This document shows, in pieces, positions 1 to 8,112 of a DNA stretch of 64,000 bases. A model generated the notes under the pieces. It was not told where the DNA came from. It did no database searches and was given only the letters and a program-made list of their open reading frames with translations. A program made the translations under genes and the position numbers. The stretch comes from Kocuria sp. (lineage in GTDB: Bacteria > Actinomycetota > Actinomycetes > Actinomycetales > Micrococcaceae), in NCBI GenBank assembly GCA_030524035.1, contig JAUNHG010000001.1, positions 279,250 to 343,249 on the forward strand, given 5' to 3'. Each line of letters opens with the position of its first letter. Within the stretch, counting starts at the first letter, position 1.

Positions 1-49
1 CTCCTTGGGTGCATGTTTTTAAAAAACTTCCGACCTGGGTACTTCGCCG

Positions 50-85
50 GGGGCCCGGCTTCGCACTAGTGCGAAGCCGGGCCCC
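50..85. repeat. 36-bp perfect palindrome, possible bidirectional terminator
   Basis: The two 18-base halves are exact reverse complements, with the axis between positions 67 and 68. As RNA either strand could fold into a very stable GC-rich hairpin. It lies 50 bp past the stop codon of the leftward Roadblock gene, so it probably ends that transcript. No U-tract follows on either strand, so a classical intrinsic terminator is not certain. Confidence 0.6.
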
Positions 86-134
86 TGACTCATGAGAGCG
101 CTCACGCTTATTCAGCATGAGCCCCCCGCGAAGA

Positions 135-503
135 TCACAGGCTAACCTGACGAGCCACAGCGGTGAGCTTGTGGCGGGCGAGGGCCAGGTTGGAGCTCCG
201 GCGGTCCAGTACCAGGTACACGAACAAACCGGAGGTTGCTTCCGTGTTCAGTACGTTAATCAGGTGGTACTGGGACCCCAACGTGATCATGATGTCTTCG
301 ATCTGACCTTTGAGACCAATTTCCTCCATGGTGCGCAGCTTGGCGCGAACCACGTTGGAGTTACCGGCTGCTGCGACGTTGAGGTCAAAGCCGGGGTTAC
401 CACCGGCTGCCAGAGCCATGCCGCTGGAGATATCAACGACTGCGGCGCCCGTGGCGCCGTCAATAGCTAGAAGTTCTTGGATTGAGCTATCCAACTGAGA
501 CAT
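135..503 (-). CDS. Roadblock/LC7 domain protein
   Basis: A 122-residue protein that is a single Roadblock/LC7 domain: beta-rich starts (GATGAAVVDISSGMAL), a central helix and a final strand/helix (SGLFVYLVLDRRSSNLALAR). Family members are small cytosolic dimers that regulate Ras-like GTPases such as MglA or act in actinobacterial conservons. No GTPase or other conservon gene lies nearby, so the partner is unknown. The ATG at 503 was chosen because the Roadblock homology begins there and a GGGGGA ribosome site lies about 10 nt upstream; the longer open frame to 722 would run through the hairpin downstream of the phosphomannomutase gene. It follows that gene in the same direction after about 215 bp and is probably transcribed separately. 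The domain call is firm; the function is unknown. Confidence 0.8.
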   Translation of the reverse strand: MSQLDSSIQELLAIDGATGAAVVDISSGMALAAGGNPGFDLNVAAAGNSNVVRAKLRTMEEIGLKGQIEDIMITLGSQYHLINVLNTEATSGLFVYLVLDRRSSNLALARHKLTAVARQVSL

Positions 504-638
504 AGTTTTGTCTTCCCCCTTGGTACTTTGGGACACATAGATATTTGGAGCATTGGGCGAGTAGGTAATTATGCGCCTTCCACTGGTGCAATATGCGCTC
601 CAATATGAATTCTGGGCGAATTTCGGCCTTTTTACGTG

Positions 639-686
639 ACAACATCCCCAACTGTCAACTGAAGAGGGGACAGTTGGGGATATTGT
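639..686 (-). terminator. Inverted repeat after phosphomannomutase gene
   Basis: Arms 639-656 and 669-686 pair over 18 positions with one mismatch, around a 12-nt loop. It starts 33 bp past the phosphomannomutase stop codon, as expected of a terminator. No U-tract follows, so it may act as a U-less terminator or as an mRNA 3' end stabiliser. Confidence 0.6.
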
Positions 687-718
687 TACGAGCTTACCGA
701 CTCCGGAGTTCCGGCACG

Positions 719-2119
719 TCATGCGCGGATGATTGACAGCACTCTATCCCTGACTTGCTCCATCGTTGCCCGGTCAGAAGCCTCGACGTTCAGTCGCAGG
801 AACGGCTCTGTATTCGAGGGCCGCAAGTTAAACCACCAGCCTTGGGAATCACAGGTGAAGGTGGTGCCATCCGTGTCTTCTACGGTGACATCCTGATCAT
901 CCGCATAGGCCTCGCGCACACGATTCACGGCGGCCTCTTTGTCCTCAATCTGCGAATTAATTTCTCCGGAGGCTACGTAGGGAGAGTAACTGGCCATGAG
1001 GTCACTTAATGGCCGATCCTGTTCGCCCAAGGCTGCTAACACGTGCATGGCTGCCAGCATCCCGGTATCGGCATTAAAGAAGTCCCGGAAGTAGTAATGA
1101 GCAGAATGTTCACCACCGAACACTCCGCCTTCTGAAGCCATGACGGCTTTGATGAAGGAGTGACCTACGCGGGTTTTAACGGGACGTCCGCCCCGCGCTG
1201 TGACCAGTTCAGGAACGGCCTTGGAGGTGATCAGGTTGTAAATCACCACGGGTTGTTCTTCGCCATCAGCTTGCGCGCGGGCAATTTCCCGTTCGGCCAC
1301 CAAAGCGGCAATGGCTGAGGGCGTGACAGGGTTGCCATTATTGTCAATGACGAAGCAGCGGTCTGCGTCGCCATCAAAAGCTAAACCGATATCCGCGCCA
1401 TGCTCTACCACAGCTTTCTGAAGGTCCACGAGATTTTCGGGCTCTAAGGGGTTGGCCGGGTGGTTGGGGAACGTACCGTCTAATTCAAAATACAGGGGCA
1501 CGATCTCCAGTGGTAAGCCACTCAGGACGGTATCTCCGAGAACTGCCGGTGTAGTCTTGCCGCCCATGCCGTTTCCGGCATCCACCACAACTTTCAGTGG
1601 GCGGATACTAGAAAGATCAACCAAACCACGCAGGAATTCGGCGTACTCCTTCAAAATGTCACGTTCTGTCACAGATCCCGGGGACGCTGCGGATTCAATG
1701 CCATCTGTTAGGTAAGCCTGAGCACGATCACGGATGTCGTACAGGCCGGTTTCCGAAGATACCGGGACTGCACCTGCTTTGGACATTTTCATGCCGTTAT
1801 AAGCGGCTGGGTTGTGGCTTGCAGTGAAAGTCACCCCAGCGGCATTCAGCACGCCACAGGCAAAGTACAGTTCGTCCGTGGAAATCAGTCCGATCTTGAT
1901 CACGTCTGCTCCGCGGGCTGTGGCGCCCTGGGCGAAAGCATCCATGAATTCTGGGGACGAGGGGCGCATATCCCCGCCGACCAGCACCGTTGATCCGGCT
2001 AAGCCAAGAACATCGACGAATGCAGCGCCTGTGGCACGAACGGTGTCAGTGGTAATGGTTTCCCCGACGATTCCACGAACGTCGTAGGCCTTGAATGACT
2101 CGGAAAGCTCAATTGTCAT
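719..2119 (-). CDS. manB: Phosphomannomutase/phosphoglucomutase
   Basis: A 466-residue alpha-D-phosphohexomutase that interconverts mannose-6-P and mannose-1-P (or the glucose forms), supplying GDP-mannose for mannosylated lipids and glycans. The phosphoserine loop TASHNPAAYNGMK has its active Ser at 101. The metal loop DGDADR is at 249-254, the sugar loop GGEHSAHYYF near 335-344, and the phosphate-binding loop RPSNTEPFLR lies near the C-terminus. Length is normal for the family. Mannose-6-phosphate isomerase lies divergently just upstream, which supports mannose metabolism rather than pure phosphoglucomutase activity. Substrate preference cannot be read from sequence alone. Confidence 0.92.
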   Translation of the reverse strand: MTIELSESFKAYDVRGIVGETITTDTVRATGAAFVDVLGLAGSTVLVGGDMRPSSPEFMDAFAQGATARGADVIKIGLISTDELYFACGVLNAAGVTFTASHNPAAYNGMKMSKAGAVPVSSETGLYDIRDRAQAYLTDGIESAASPGSVTERDILKEYAEFLRGLVDLSSIRPLKVVVDAGNGMGGKTTPAVLGDTVLSGLPLEIVPLYFELDGTFPNHPANPLEPENLVDLQKAVVEHGADIGLAFDGDADRCFVIDNNGNPVTPSAIAALVAEREIARAQADGEEQPVVIYNLITSKAVPELVTARGGRPVKTRVGHSFIKAVMASEGGVFGGEHSAHYYFRDFFNADTGMLAAMHVLAALGEQDRPLSDLMASYSPYVASGEINSQIEDKEAAVNRVREAYADDQDVTVEDTDGTTFTCDSQGWWFNLRPSNTEPFLRLNVEASDRATMEQVRDRVLSIIRA

Positions 2120-2287
2120 AGGTCGAACCTTAGTTCACTGTCGCCGTTGTTCAGGTGTGATGTGTGCACATTGCATGCCGCAGGTCGGGGGACAGGCAGA
2201 AACCCCGGAATGTGAAAAATGCTTCAATCGACGCTGTTTTACGTGCCCCGATGCCTTCTGGCCTGCTCGCTGTGCTTCCATGGAGAC

Positions 2288-3460
2288 ATGGCTGAGTTTT
2301 TTGCGACCACCGACCCCATCCAGGACTATGCGTGGGGTTCACGTTCCGTGTTGGCGCGAATGCAGTCTCGGGATGTGCCGTCCGCCACCCCGGAAGCTGA
2401 GTTGTGGGTGGGGTCTCATCCGTCAGGTCCGTCTGTGCTGCTGGTGGACGGACAGCAGGTCACCGTGCCTGACTTGCTCCGTCAAGACCCCGATCGATTG
2501 TTGGGTGCACTGGTCAGCGGTTTAGGGGAGGACGGCGACCTTCCTTTCCTGTTGAAGATCCTGGCGATTGATGCACCACTGTCTATCCAAGTTCACCCCT
2601 CTGCGCAGCAAGCTGAGGAAGGATGGCAGCGTGAGGAAATTCAGGGAGTTGCCCTGAACGCTCCGACGCGTAATTACAAAGACCGTCACCCCAAACCGGA
2701 GATCGGTGTGGCTGTCACCCGCGTGGAAACCCTAAGTGGTGTGCGTAGTAACGCTGAACTTGCGGTGTTGGCGGAGGCATTGGATCAGCAGTGGTTACGG
2801 GATGTACTTTCCACGGGGCAGCCGGTCTTGCCCACCGTGTTGAGATTGTCCGATGACCAGGCCCAAGAAGCCCTCGCCGATCTTTTGCGCGCTATGGACA
2901 AACTGCCCACTCACGATGAGCTTGGTGCACTGCTGCGCTATATTTCTGGCCGTCACCCTGGCGACCGGGGATTGCTGATGGCGTTGTGTATGAACCATCT
3001 GATTTTGGAGCCCGGGGAAGCGATCTTTACCCCCGCGGGTCAATTACATGCCTATCTGCGGGGAACCGTTGTGGAGCTGATGGCATGTTCGGACAACGTT
3101 TTGCGTGCAGGGCTAACCCCTAAGCACATTGATGTTGACGAACTGCTGGCGATTGTGAACCCAGATCAAGAAGATACCGATCCCCTTGAAGTTCCCGCAG
3201 CGCCCGATGGATTACGACGGTATCCGTTATGGGATGACGGACTCAGTTTGATCTCCACCACGGTGAGCGAAGGCTATGACCGGTGCTTGCCCCCCACCAC
3301 GTGTGTTGTGTTGTGTACGGACGGCGAGGTTTCCCTGGAGTCAGACGGTGTGCCAAACCACAGTCTGACAGCCGGGCACTCCGCGTGGTGCCGCATGGAT
3401 GGTGCGGATCTGCGTGTGACCGGTCAGGGCGTGGTGTACGCCGTGGGGCTCAACGGATGA
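2288..3460 (+). CDS. manA: Mannose-6-phosphate isomerase, class I
   Basis: A 390-residue type I phosphomannose isomerase (cupin, zinc-dependent) that interconverts fructose-6-P and mannose-6-P. Family landmarks are PIQDYAWGS at the N-terminus, the zinc-site segments IQVHPS and KPEIGVA, and FTPAGQLHAYLRG in the second half. I chose the ATG at 2288 because the conserved domain starts there. The frame is open upstream to 2219, but the extra 23 residues are Cys-rich and unlike the family. The ribosome site (GGAG) is very close to this ATG, so the start is less certain than the identity. It is divergent from the phosphomannomutase gene; together they link fructose-6-P to mannose-1-P. Confidence 0.88.
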   Translation: MAEFFATTDPIQDYAWGSRSVLARMQSRDVPSATPEAELWVGSHPSGPSVLLVDGQQVTVPDLLRQDPDRLLGALVSGLGEDGDLPFLLKILAIDAPLSIQVHPSAQQAEEGWQREEIQGVALNAPTRNYKDRHPKPEIGVAVTRVETLSGVRSNAELAVLAEALDQQWLRDVLSTGQPVLPTVLRLSDDQAQEALADLLRAMDKLPTHDELGALLRYISGRHPGDRGLLMALCMNHLILEPGEAIFTPAGQLHAYLRGTVVELMACSDNVLRAGLTPKHIDVDELLAIVNPDQEDTDPLEVPAAPDGLRRYPLWDDGLSLISTTVSEGYDRCLPPTTCVVLCTDGEVSLESDGVPNHSLTAGHSAWCRMDGADLRVTGQGVVYAVGLNG

Positions 3461-3497
3461 GTCCCGCAAGGTAGCGGTGTTGCGATAAGAACCTGCC

Positions 3498-4373
3498 ATG
3501 AGCACCATCAACGAGTCTTATCTGGTTGGGCTGATAGGGGATGGCATCACCGCGAGCCTGACCCCGTATCTGCACGAAGCTGAAGCAGCTGCGCAGGGTT
3601 TGCATTACCTTTACCGTCCCATCGATTTATCAATGATCGGACGTCCGGGGGCTGACGTTGGGCAGTTACTAGCTGCAGGTCGTGACCTAGGGTTTAACGC
3701 TTTTAACATTACGTATCCCTGTAAACAAACGGTGCTGGCTTATCTGGATCAGGTCTCCGACCAGGCACAAGCCCTCCAGGCGGTCAATACGGTGTTGATC
3801 AAGGATGGGTTATTTGTGGGGCATAACACTGACCAGACTGGGTTTTCGTCGGCATTGGCGACGGGATTACCGGGAGTGCGGAAGGAACGGGTGTTCCAGT
3901 GTGGAACCGGTGGGGCGGGGTCTGCGGTTGCTTTCGCTCTGCTGGAATCTGGTGTCCAGCATTTAACGCTGTTCGACATTGATGGCGAACGTGCCGCTGA
4001 ACGCGCGACGACGCTGAGGGCGTACTTTCCGGGGGCGGATGTGACGGTCGCCAGTGATGCTGAGCTTGATGCGGAAATCGCTCACGCTGACGGGGTAGTG
4101 AACTGTACGCCCATTGGAATGCACCACCATCCAGGTACCCCCCTGGACCTAAGTCTTTTAACATCGCGTCATTGGGTCGTGGAGGTCATCTACCTGCCGA
4201 TAGAAACTCCGCTGGTTCGCCACGCACGGTCGCTCGGCTGCAGGGTCCTGGATGGTGGGGTTATGGCGGTGAAACAGGCCGCTGATGCTTTTCGGTTAGT
4301 CACCGGCTTAGAAGCTGATCGGGAGCGGATGCGCACACATTTCTTGGAGTTGTTGGCGGCACGACAGGGATAA
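3498..4373 (+). CDS. Shikimate/quinate dehydrogenase family protein
   Basis: A 291-residue AroE-family NAD(P)-dependent oxidoreductase. Visible features are the catalytic Lys76 in NITYPCKQ, the substrate Asp112 in HNTDQTGF, the Rossmann turn GTGGAGSAV (136-144) and a C-terminal substrate loop with VMAVKQAADAF. The N-terminal loop GDGITASLTPYLHEAEAA departs from the usual biosynthetic AroE pattern and recalls the quinate/shikimate dehydrogenases of corynebacteria, so a catabolic or side role is as likely as chorismate synthesis. It starts 37 bp after the isomerase gene on the same strand. No other aromatic-pathway gene is adjacent, apart from an aminotransferase 6 kb away. Confidence 0.85.
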   Translation: MSTINESYLVGLIGDGITASLTPYLHEAEAAAQGLHYLYRPIDLSMIGRPGADVGQLLAAGRDLGFNAFNITYPCKQTVLAYLDQVSDQAQALQAVNTVLIKDGLFVGHNTDQTGFSSALATGLPGVRKERVFQCGTGGAGSAVAFALLESGVQHLTLFDIDGERAAERATTLRAYFPGADVTVASDAELDAEIAHADGVVNCTPIGMHHHPGTPLDLSLLTSRHWVVEVIYLPIETPLVRHARSLGCRVLDGGVMAVKQAADAFRLVTGLEADRERMRTHFLELLAARQG

Positions 4374-4490
4374 TGCGAGCCGATCAACTGCATAGACCGC
4401 ATATTCTGGAACATGCATGGTGCTGAAATAGGCATCTGCATCTCCCATTCGTTCCAGCGCTTTATGCCCTCAGAGTCAGGACCGATCCTC

Positions 4491-5597
4491 ATGGCGTCGT
4501 ACCTCAACCTGTTGGTGGCCTTCGTGACCACCCGCAGGACGGTCATGGCGTTTTTTCTGCTGATGAGTGTGGTCTTGACTGGTTGCGAACAAACACATGA
4601 AGAGCAGGCTGCCACGGAGGATATTGCTGTTCCTCCGAATAGGACCGCTACGTCGTCATGGATGGCTCAGGAGCGTGAGCTGCCTGCGTGGGCCTACAGT
4701 GCTGCCTGTGACCAGCCCCGTGCGAGGTCGGACGACGATGGATTAGTCAGAACGGACCCGGTGATTGGCAAACATGACGTCGTGGTGTATGTCCCTGGGA
4801 TCGAAGACGTTCTATGCAACATCAATGGTGTGTTGTCCGCTTCGGTGGCGGGCACGTATGCCGGCGACGAATCAGCCCGTTCGGGATCTGTAGATATTGA
4901 TGTGCTCATGAGTGTTGAGAGCACGGAAGAAACTCTGCGAGCAGTGCGCCAAGCCGCAAGCACTGCGGCGGATCAACAAGGGCTGACCTCCGGCGGCATT
5001 GAGATAGGTGCCATGACCTTCTATCTCACGGACGGCAGTTTTGTGTCCGCTCCCGGCCGGGGGAATGCTTCTGGCGGCGATATCACGCTGATGGGTTCGG
5101 GGATCCGTGCTCTGGAACAGTTGAGAACGTCAGGGCACGGGGACTATTGGAGCGTAGATGTGGCGCGGGGCCTGACACTGACCACGTACATTGTCGGCGA
5201 CCCAACACATTCTGACGTTGTGCGTGACGTGCAGGAGGCTTTGGAATCATCCGCGGGCGTTCAGGCTCCCGCCATGTCCGCCCCACGCGCAGATGTTGTG
5301 GTGTTGAACCACGATGCTTTGACACTGACCTACACCGCCAACGATCAGGGGATCTTAACTGGTGTGTTGGTGGAGGACCTCCATGCGCTGAGCCAGACGG
5401 ATGGGGTTGAAGCAGTGGTAGCGCAGATCAACGTGGATTCGCAGGGGCAGGAGGTGCTAGAGGTTCAGATTGAACCATCGACTCCCGGTGTGCGGCCGGA
5501 CATCGAAACGATCAGCGATTCCTTAGAAAGCGCAGCGGGACTACGGGGGTTGCAGGTTATTCACACTGTGGCAGGTGTGCCGTCTGATGAATCATGA
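4491..5597 (+). CDS. Predicted lipoprotein of unknown function
   Basis: A 368-residue secreted protein. The N-terminus has Arg-Arg, a hydrophobic stretch and a lipobox VVLTGC ending in Cys32, so it should be a lipid-anchored surface protein. The rest is acidic and mixed alpha/beta, with no transmembrane segment or catalytic motif I recognise. The ATG at 4491 has AGGA about 9 nt upstream; an in-frame ATG at 4545 also has AGGA but would give a very short signal sequence, and the frame is open further up to 4413. It is followed by a second lipoprotein gene, and the two may be co-transcribed. No function is assigned. Confidence 0.7.
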   Translation: MASYLNLLVAFVTTRRTVMAFFLLMSVVLTGCEQTHEEQAATEDIAVPPNRTATSSWMAQERELPAWAYSAACDQPRARSDDDGLVRTDPVIGKHDVVVYVPGIEDVLCNINGVLSASVAGTYAGDESARSGSVDIDVLMSVESTEETLRAVRQAASTAADQQGLTSGGIEIGAMTFYLTDGSFVSAPGRGNASGGDITLMGSGIRALEQLRTSGHGDYWSVDVARGLTLTTYIVGDPTHSDVVRDVQEALESSAGVQAPAMSAPRADVVVLNHDALTLTYTANDQGILTGVLVEDLHALSQTDGVEAVVAQINVDSQGQEVLEVQIEPSTPGVRPDIETISDSLESAAGLRGLQVIHTVAGVPSDES

Positions 5598-5685
5598 TCG
5601 AGGACGGGTGGCGTGTGCGGATACCCTGCGGCAAGACGGCGACTGCGCGTCGTTTATGATGACGCCAGATATGAAAGGAACGCGC

Positions 5686-6510
5686 ATGGCGACCACCCCT
5701 CTGTTTTCATCAGCTGGCAGAAAATTCACACTGGTGACAGCTGTGGCTGGAGTGTCATTGGCTCTGCTGACGGCTTGTGGGGCACCCCAGAGTAGCCAGA
5801 GTGAAACATCAAGTCCTTCCGCTTCTGCGGCCGGACGCATGGAAAACACCCAGGAGGCCACTGGTGCTCACACTGCGCATGGGGAGTCTCCCACGGCAAG
5901 CCCGGTAGAAGGCGTGTCTGATGCCGTCAACGCGGGGTATGCCCTGAACACTGTGGGGGATTTGCCGGTAGTCACGATGTATACGGATTACGAATGTCCG
6001 GCATGTCAGTCAGCTCATCCTGTGGTAACGGACGCTGCTGAGCAATTAGATGGCACTGTGGCCGTTGTGGTGAAGAACTATCCCCTGAAAATGCACCAAA
6101 ATGCCCTCCCGGCGGCCCATGCCGTGGAAGCTGCTGCCATGCAGGACTACGCACCGGAATTCGCTGATCATTTATACAGTAACGCGGAGGAATGGGCGCA
6201 GCTCAGTGAGGCGGAGCTGGACAAATACTTCATAACTCTTGCTGAGGATCTTGGGCTGGATCACGAACAGTTCGAGCGCGACCAGTCCTCGGAAGCGGTG
6301 GCGCAAATCGTGGAAGCTCATCGTGAACAGGCCGCAGACTTAGACCTGAAGGGCACTCCGAGTTTTGTCGTGGCTGACGAACCTGTGGATTTGGAAAATG
6401 TTCGCAGCGCCGATGACTTAGCGACAGCTTTTGAAGAAGCCACCGTTGCCGCTGGTGACGGCGCAAAGCTGCCAGCGGGAGGGACCGCCGCGCCCACCCC
6501 GAGGTCGTGA
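5686..6510 (+). CDS. DsbA-like thioredoxin-fold lipoprotein
   Basis: A 274-residue lipoprotein with lipobox LLTAC (Cys31), a low-complexity Ser/Ala linker to about residue 90, then a DsbA-type thioredoxin domain. The redox motif is CPAC (Cys104/Cys107) in TDYECPACQ, and the cis-proline loop is KGTPSFVV (Pro225). By analogy with secreted DsbA-like proteins of actinobacteria it should catalyse disulphide formation or exchange outside the membrane. The start at 5686 is backed by AAGGAA 5 nt upstream. The acylphosphatase gene begins 10 bp after its stop. The fold and active site are clear; oxidase versus isomerase activity is not. Confidence 0.85.
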   Translation: MATTPLFSSAGRKFTLVTAVAGVSLALLTACGAPQSSQSETSSPSASAAGRMENTQEATGAHTAHGESPTASPVEGVSDAVNAGYALNTVGDLPVVTMYTDYECPACQSAHPVVTDAAEQLDGTVAVVVKNYPLKMHQNALPAAHAVEAAAMQDYAPEFADHLYSNAEEWAQLSEAELDKYFITLAEDLGLDHEQFERDQSSEAVAQIVEAHREQAADLDLKGTPSFVVADEPVDLENVRSADDLATAFEEATVAAGDGAKLPAGGTAAPTPRS

Positions 6511-6520
6511 AAGGGAAGTC

Positions 6521-6805
6521 ATGGACACTGAACAGAGCATCCGGGTGACCGCTGTGGTGCAGGGAACAGTCCAAGGTGTGGGGTTCCGGTACTGGACGTG
6601 GCGGCAGGCCGAAAAACTTGGTGTGGTTGGGTCGGCAGTTAACCAGGCTGATGGTTCCGTTCAGGTGGTGGCTGAAGGGCCACGGTGGGCTGTTCGGGAT
6701 CTCCTGCGTGAAATTCAGGGGTCGGATGCTCCCGGTGCAGTGTTCACAGTGGATGCTCATTACGAAGCACCCGGTGGTGACCTTCGCGGGTTCACCACCG
6801 GATGA
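6521..6805 (+). CDS. acyP: Acylphosphatase
   Basis: A 94-residue protein that hydrolyses carboxyl-phosphate bonds in small acyl phosphates. It has the signature VQGTVQGVGFRYWT with catalytic Arg23 and the second catalytic residue Asn41 in GSAVNQADGSVQV. Size matches the family (about 90-100 residues). The ATG at 6521 has AAGGGA 4 nt upstream; a longer open frame begins inside the previous gene and is not needed. It lies 10 bp downstream of the DsbA-like gene, so the two are probably co-transcribed without an obvious functional link. Confidence 0.92.
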   Translation: MDTEQSIRVTAVVQGTVQGVGFRYWTWRQAEKLGVVGSAVNQADGSVQVVAEGPRWAVRDLLREIQGSDAPGAVFTVDAHYEAPGGDLRGFTTG

Positions 6806-6891
6806 GACACCACTACGTGCTTTAGCGCCCGCCCCCGGGCTAAGGTCATAGACATGGTCACGAAAAGGTGATCCTGAGATGAGGAGTTTTT

Positions 6892-7728
6892 GTGGTTTTC
6901 AACCCCGTCAAGCATGCATTTGATGATTCCGGTAAGCCGACTCAGGCAACGTCCAATTTCTTGGAGACCACATTGCGTGTCCAACGACCAGTGGTTTTGC
7001 GATGGGTCAAAAGACTGCGGCGTCAACACCCGGGTGACACCCCCGCGCAAATCGCCAAGCGTATAGAAAAGCAGTACATCCGTGCTGTAACCGCAGGTGG
7101 CGGCGCTACCGGTGGACTGGCCATGGTTCCCGGTATCGGCACGGTAGCTTCCTTGGGTGTATCAGCAGCTTCCGTGGGGGCTTACTTGGAGCTCACTGCG
7201 CTTTATGCCCAGTCCATTGCTGAACTGCATGGGGTATCGACGGAGGATCCCGAGCGTACGCGAGCCATGGTGATGGCGCTCATGCTCGGTGAAGATGGTG
7301 AAGCCCTGATGGGACAGATCCTGGCCAAGAGCAGTAAGACTGGGTTGTCCGGTAACAAGTGGGGGCTCATGCTTGCTTCCGGATCAGGGAAGGGCACCAG
7401 TGCTTCACGGACTCTGCGCAACATGTTCATCAAACGTTTCATCACGCGCCAATCCGGAGCCTTTATTGGTCGGGCACTGCCGTTTGGTGTGGGTGCTGTT
7501 GTGGGCGGTGGGGCCAACTATGCTCTGGCGCGTTCAGTGGTGAAAGCTACCCATGAAGCCTTTGGTGAGCTGGGTGCTACGTTCCCGCCAGCACTTGAGG
7601 AGGAGGATCGAGCCCCAAAGTTCATTGATGATGCCGGGACCGGCAAGAAAGGTCGTGGCCGTCGTCGTGCCGAGGGAACTGGGTCGGTTGGTGAACTAAC
7701 CGGTACAGAGCCGAGTGACAAGGACTGA
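6892..7728 (+). CDS. EcsC-like glycine-rich membrane-associated protein
   Basis: A 278-residue protein with a GTG start at 6892 preceded by GAGGAG 6 nt upstream. Residues about 55-110 have a glycine-rich amphipathic segment (GGGATGGLAMVPGIGT) followed by SVGAYLELTALYAQSIAELHG, which resembles the EcsC family of membrane-associated proteins. A second glycine-rich hydrophobic stretch lies near 190-215 (GRALPFGVGAVVGGGANYAL), and the last 40 residues are charged and basic. No enzymatic motif is visible. The EcsC resemblance is from pattern only; treat the function as unknown. A long stem-loop follows the stop codon. Confidence 0.6.
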   Translation: MVFNPVKHAFDDSGKPTQATSNFLETTLRVQRPVVLRWVKRLRRQHPGDTPAQIAKRIEKQYIRAVTAGGGATGGLAMVPGIGTVASLGVSAASVGAYLELTALYAQSIAELHGVSTEDPERTRAMVMALMLGEDGEALMGQILAKSSKTGLSGNKWGLMLASGSGKGTSASRTLRNMFIKRFITRQSGAFIGRALPFGVGAVVGGGANYALARSVVKATHEAFGELGATFPPALEEEDRAPKFIDDAGTGKKGRGRRRAEGTGSVGELTGTEPSDKD

Positions 7729-7743
7729 TTTTTACTGGGAGTT

Positions 7744-7803
7744 CCCTGGGTATACCACAGCGGGTAGTGGCGTTGGCTACTACCCGCTGTGGTATATCCA
7801 GGG
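7744..7803 (+). terminator. 25-bp stem-loop after EcsC-like gene
   Basis: Arms 7744-7768 and 7779-7803 pair over 25 positions with a single G-U type mismatch and a 10-nt loop. It begins 15 bp after the stop codon of the EcsC-like gene, so it most likely ends that transcript. It lacks a following U-run. Confidence 0.65.
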
Positions 7804-8112
7804 GAGTGTTTCGCCTACTGATTGATATAGATGCACTACTCAAAACCATCTCAACGCACACTGAGCCATACGTATAGGTATGCATGATGTCTATTTATCC
7901 AAGTCAGGGCGATACTGCACGCGTATACCTACGAGTTGGTTACCTCACGTCATCAGGAGTAACTCCGGGGTTCTCAGGAAGTTCCAAGTTTGATATCGTC
8001 TAGCCAGACATCTAGATGGGATTATCAGGGGATCATTCGGGAGGTGCCTCTGAAATGGCTCAGGTCGTGAGTCAAGATCCACTCGTCCTCACCCCCCGTA
8101 AGAGGCCTCAGC
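7804..8112. other. Intergenic region without a recognised gene
   Basis: I see no credible coding frame here. The stretch is somewhat AT-richer than its surroundings and carries a short palindrome CATCTAGATG and two related TATAC/GTATA-containing sequences. It should hold the promoter of the ApbE-like gene, but I cannot place one with confidence. Confidence 0.4.
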
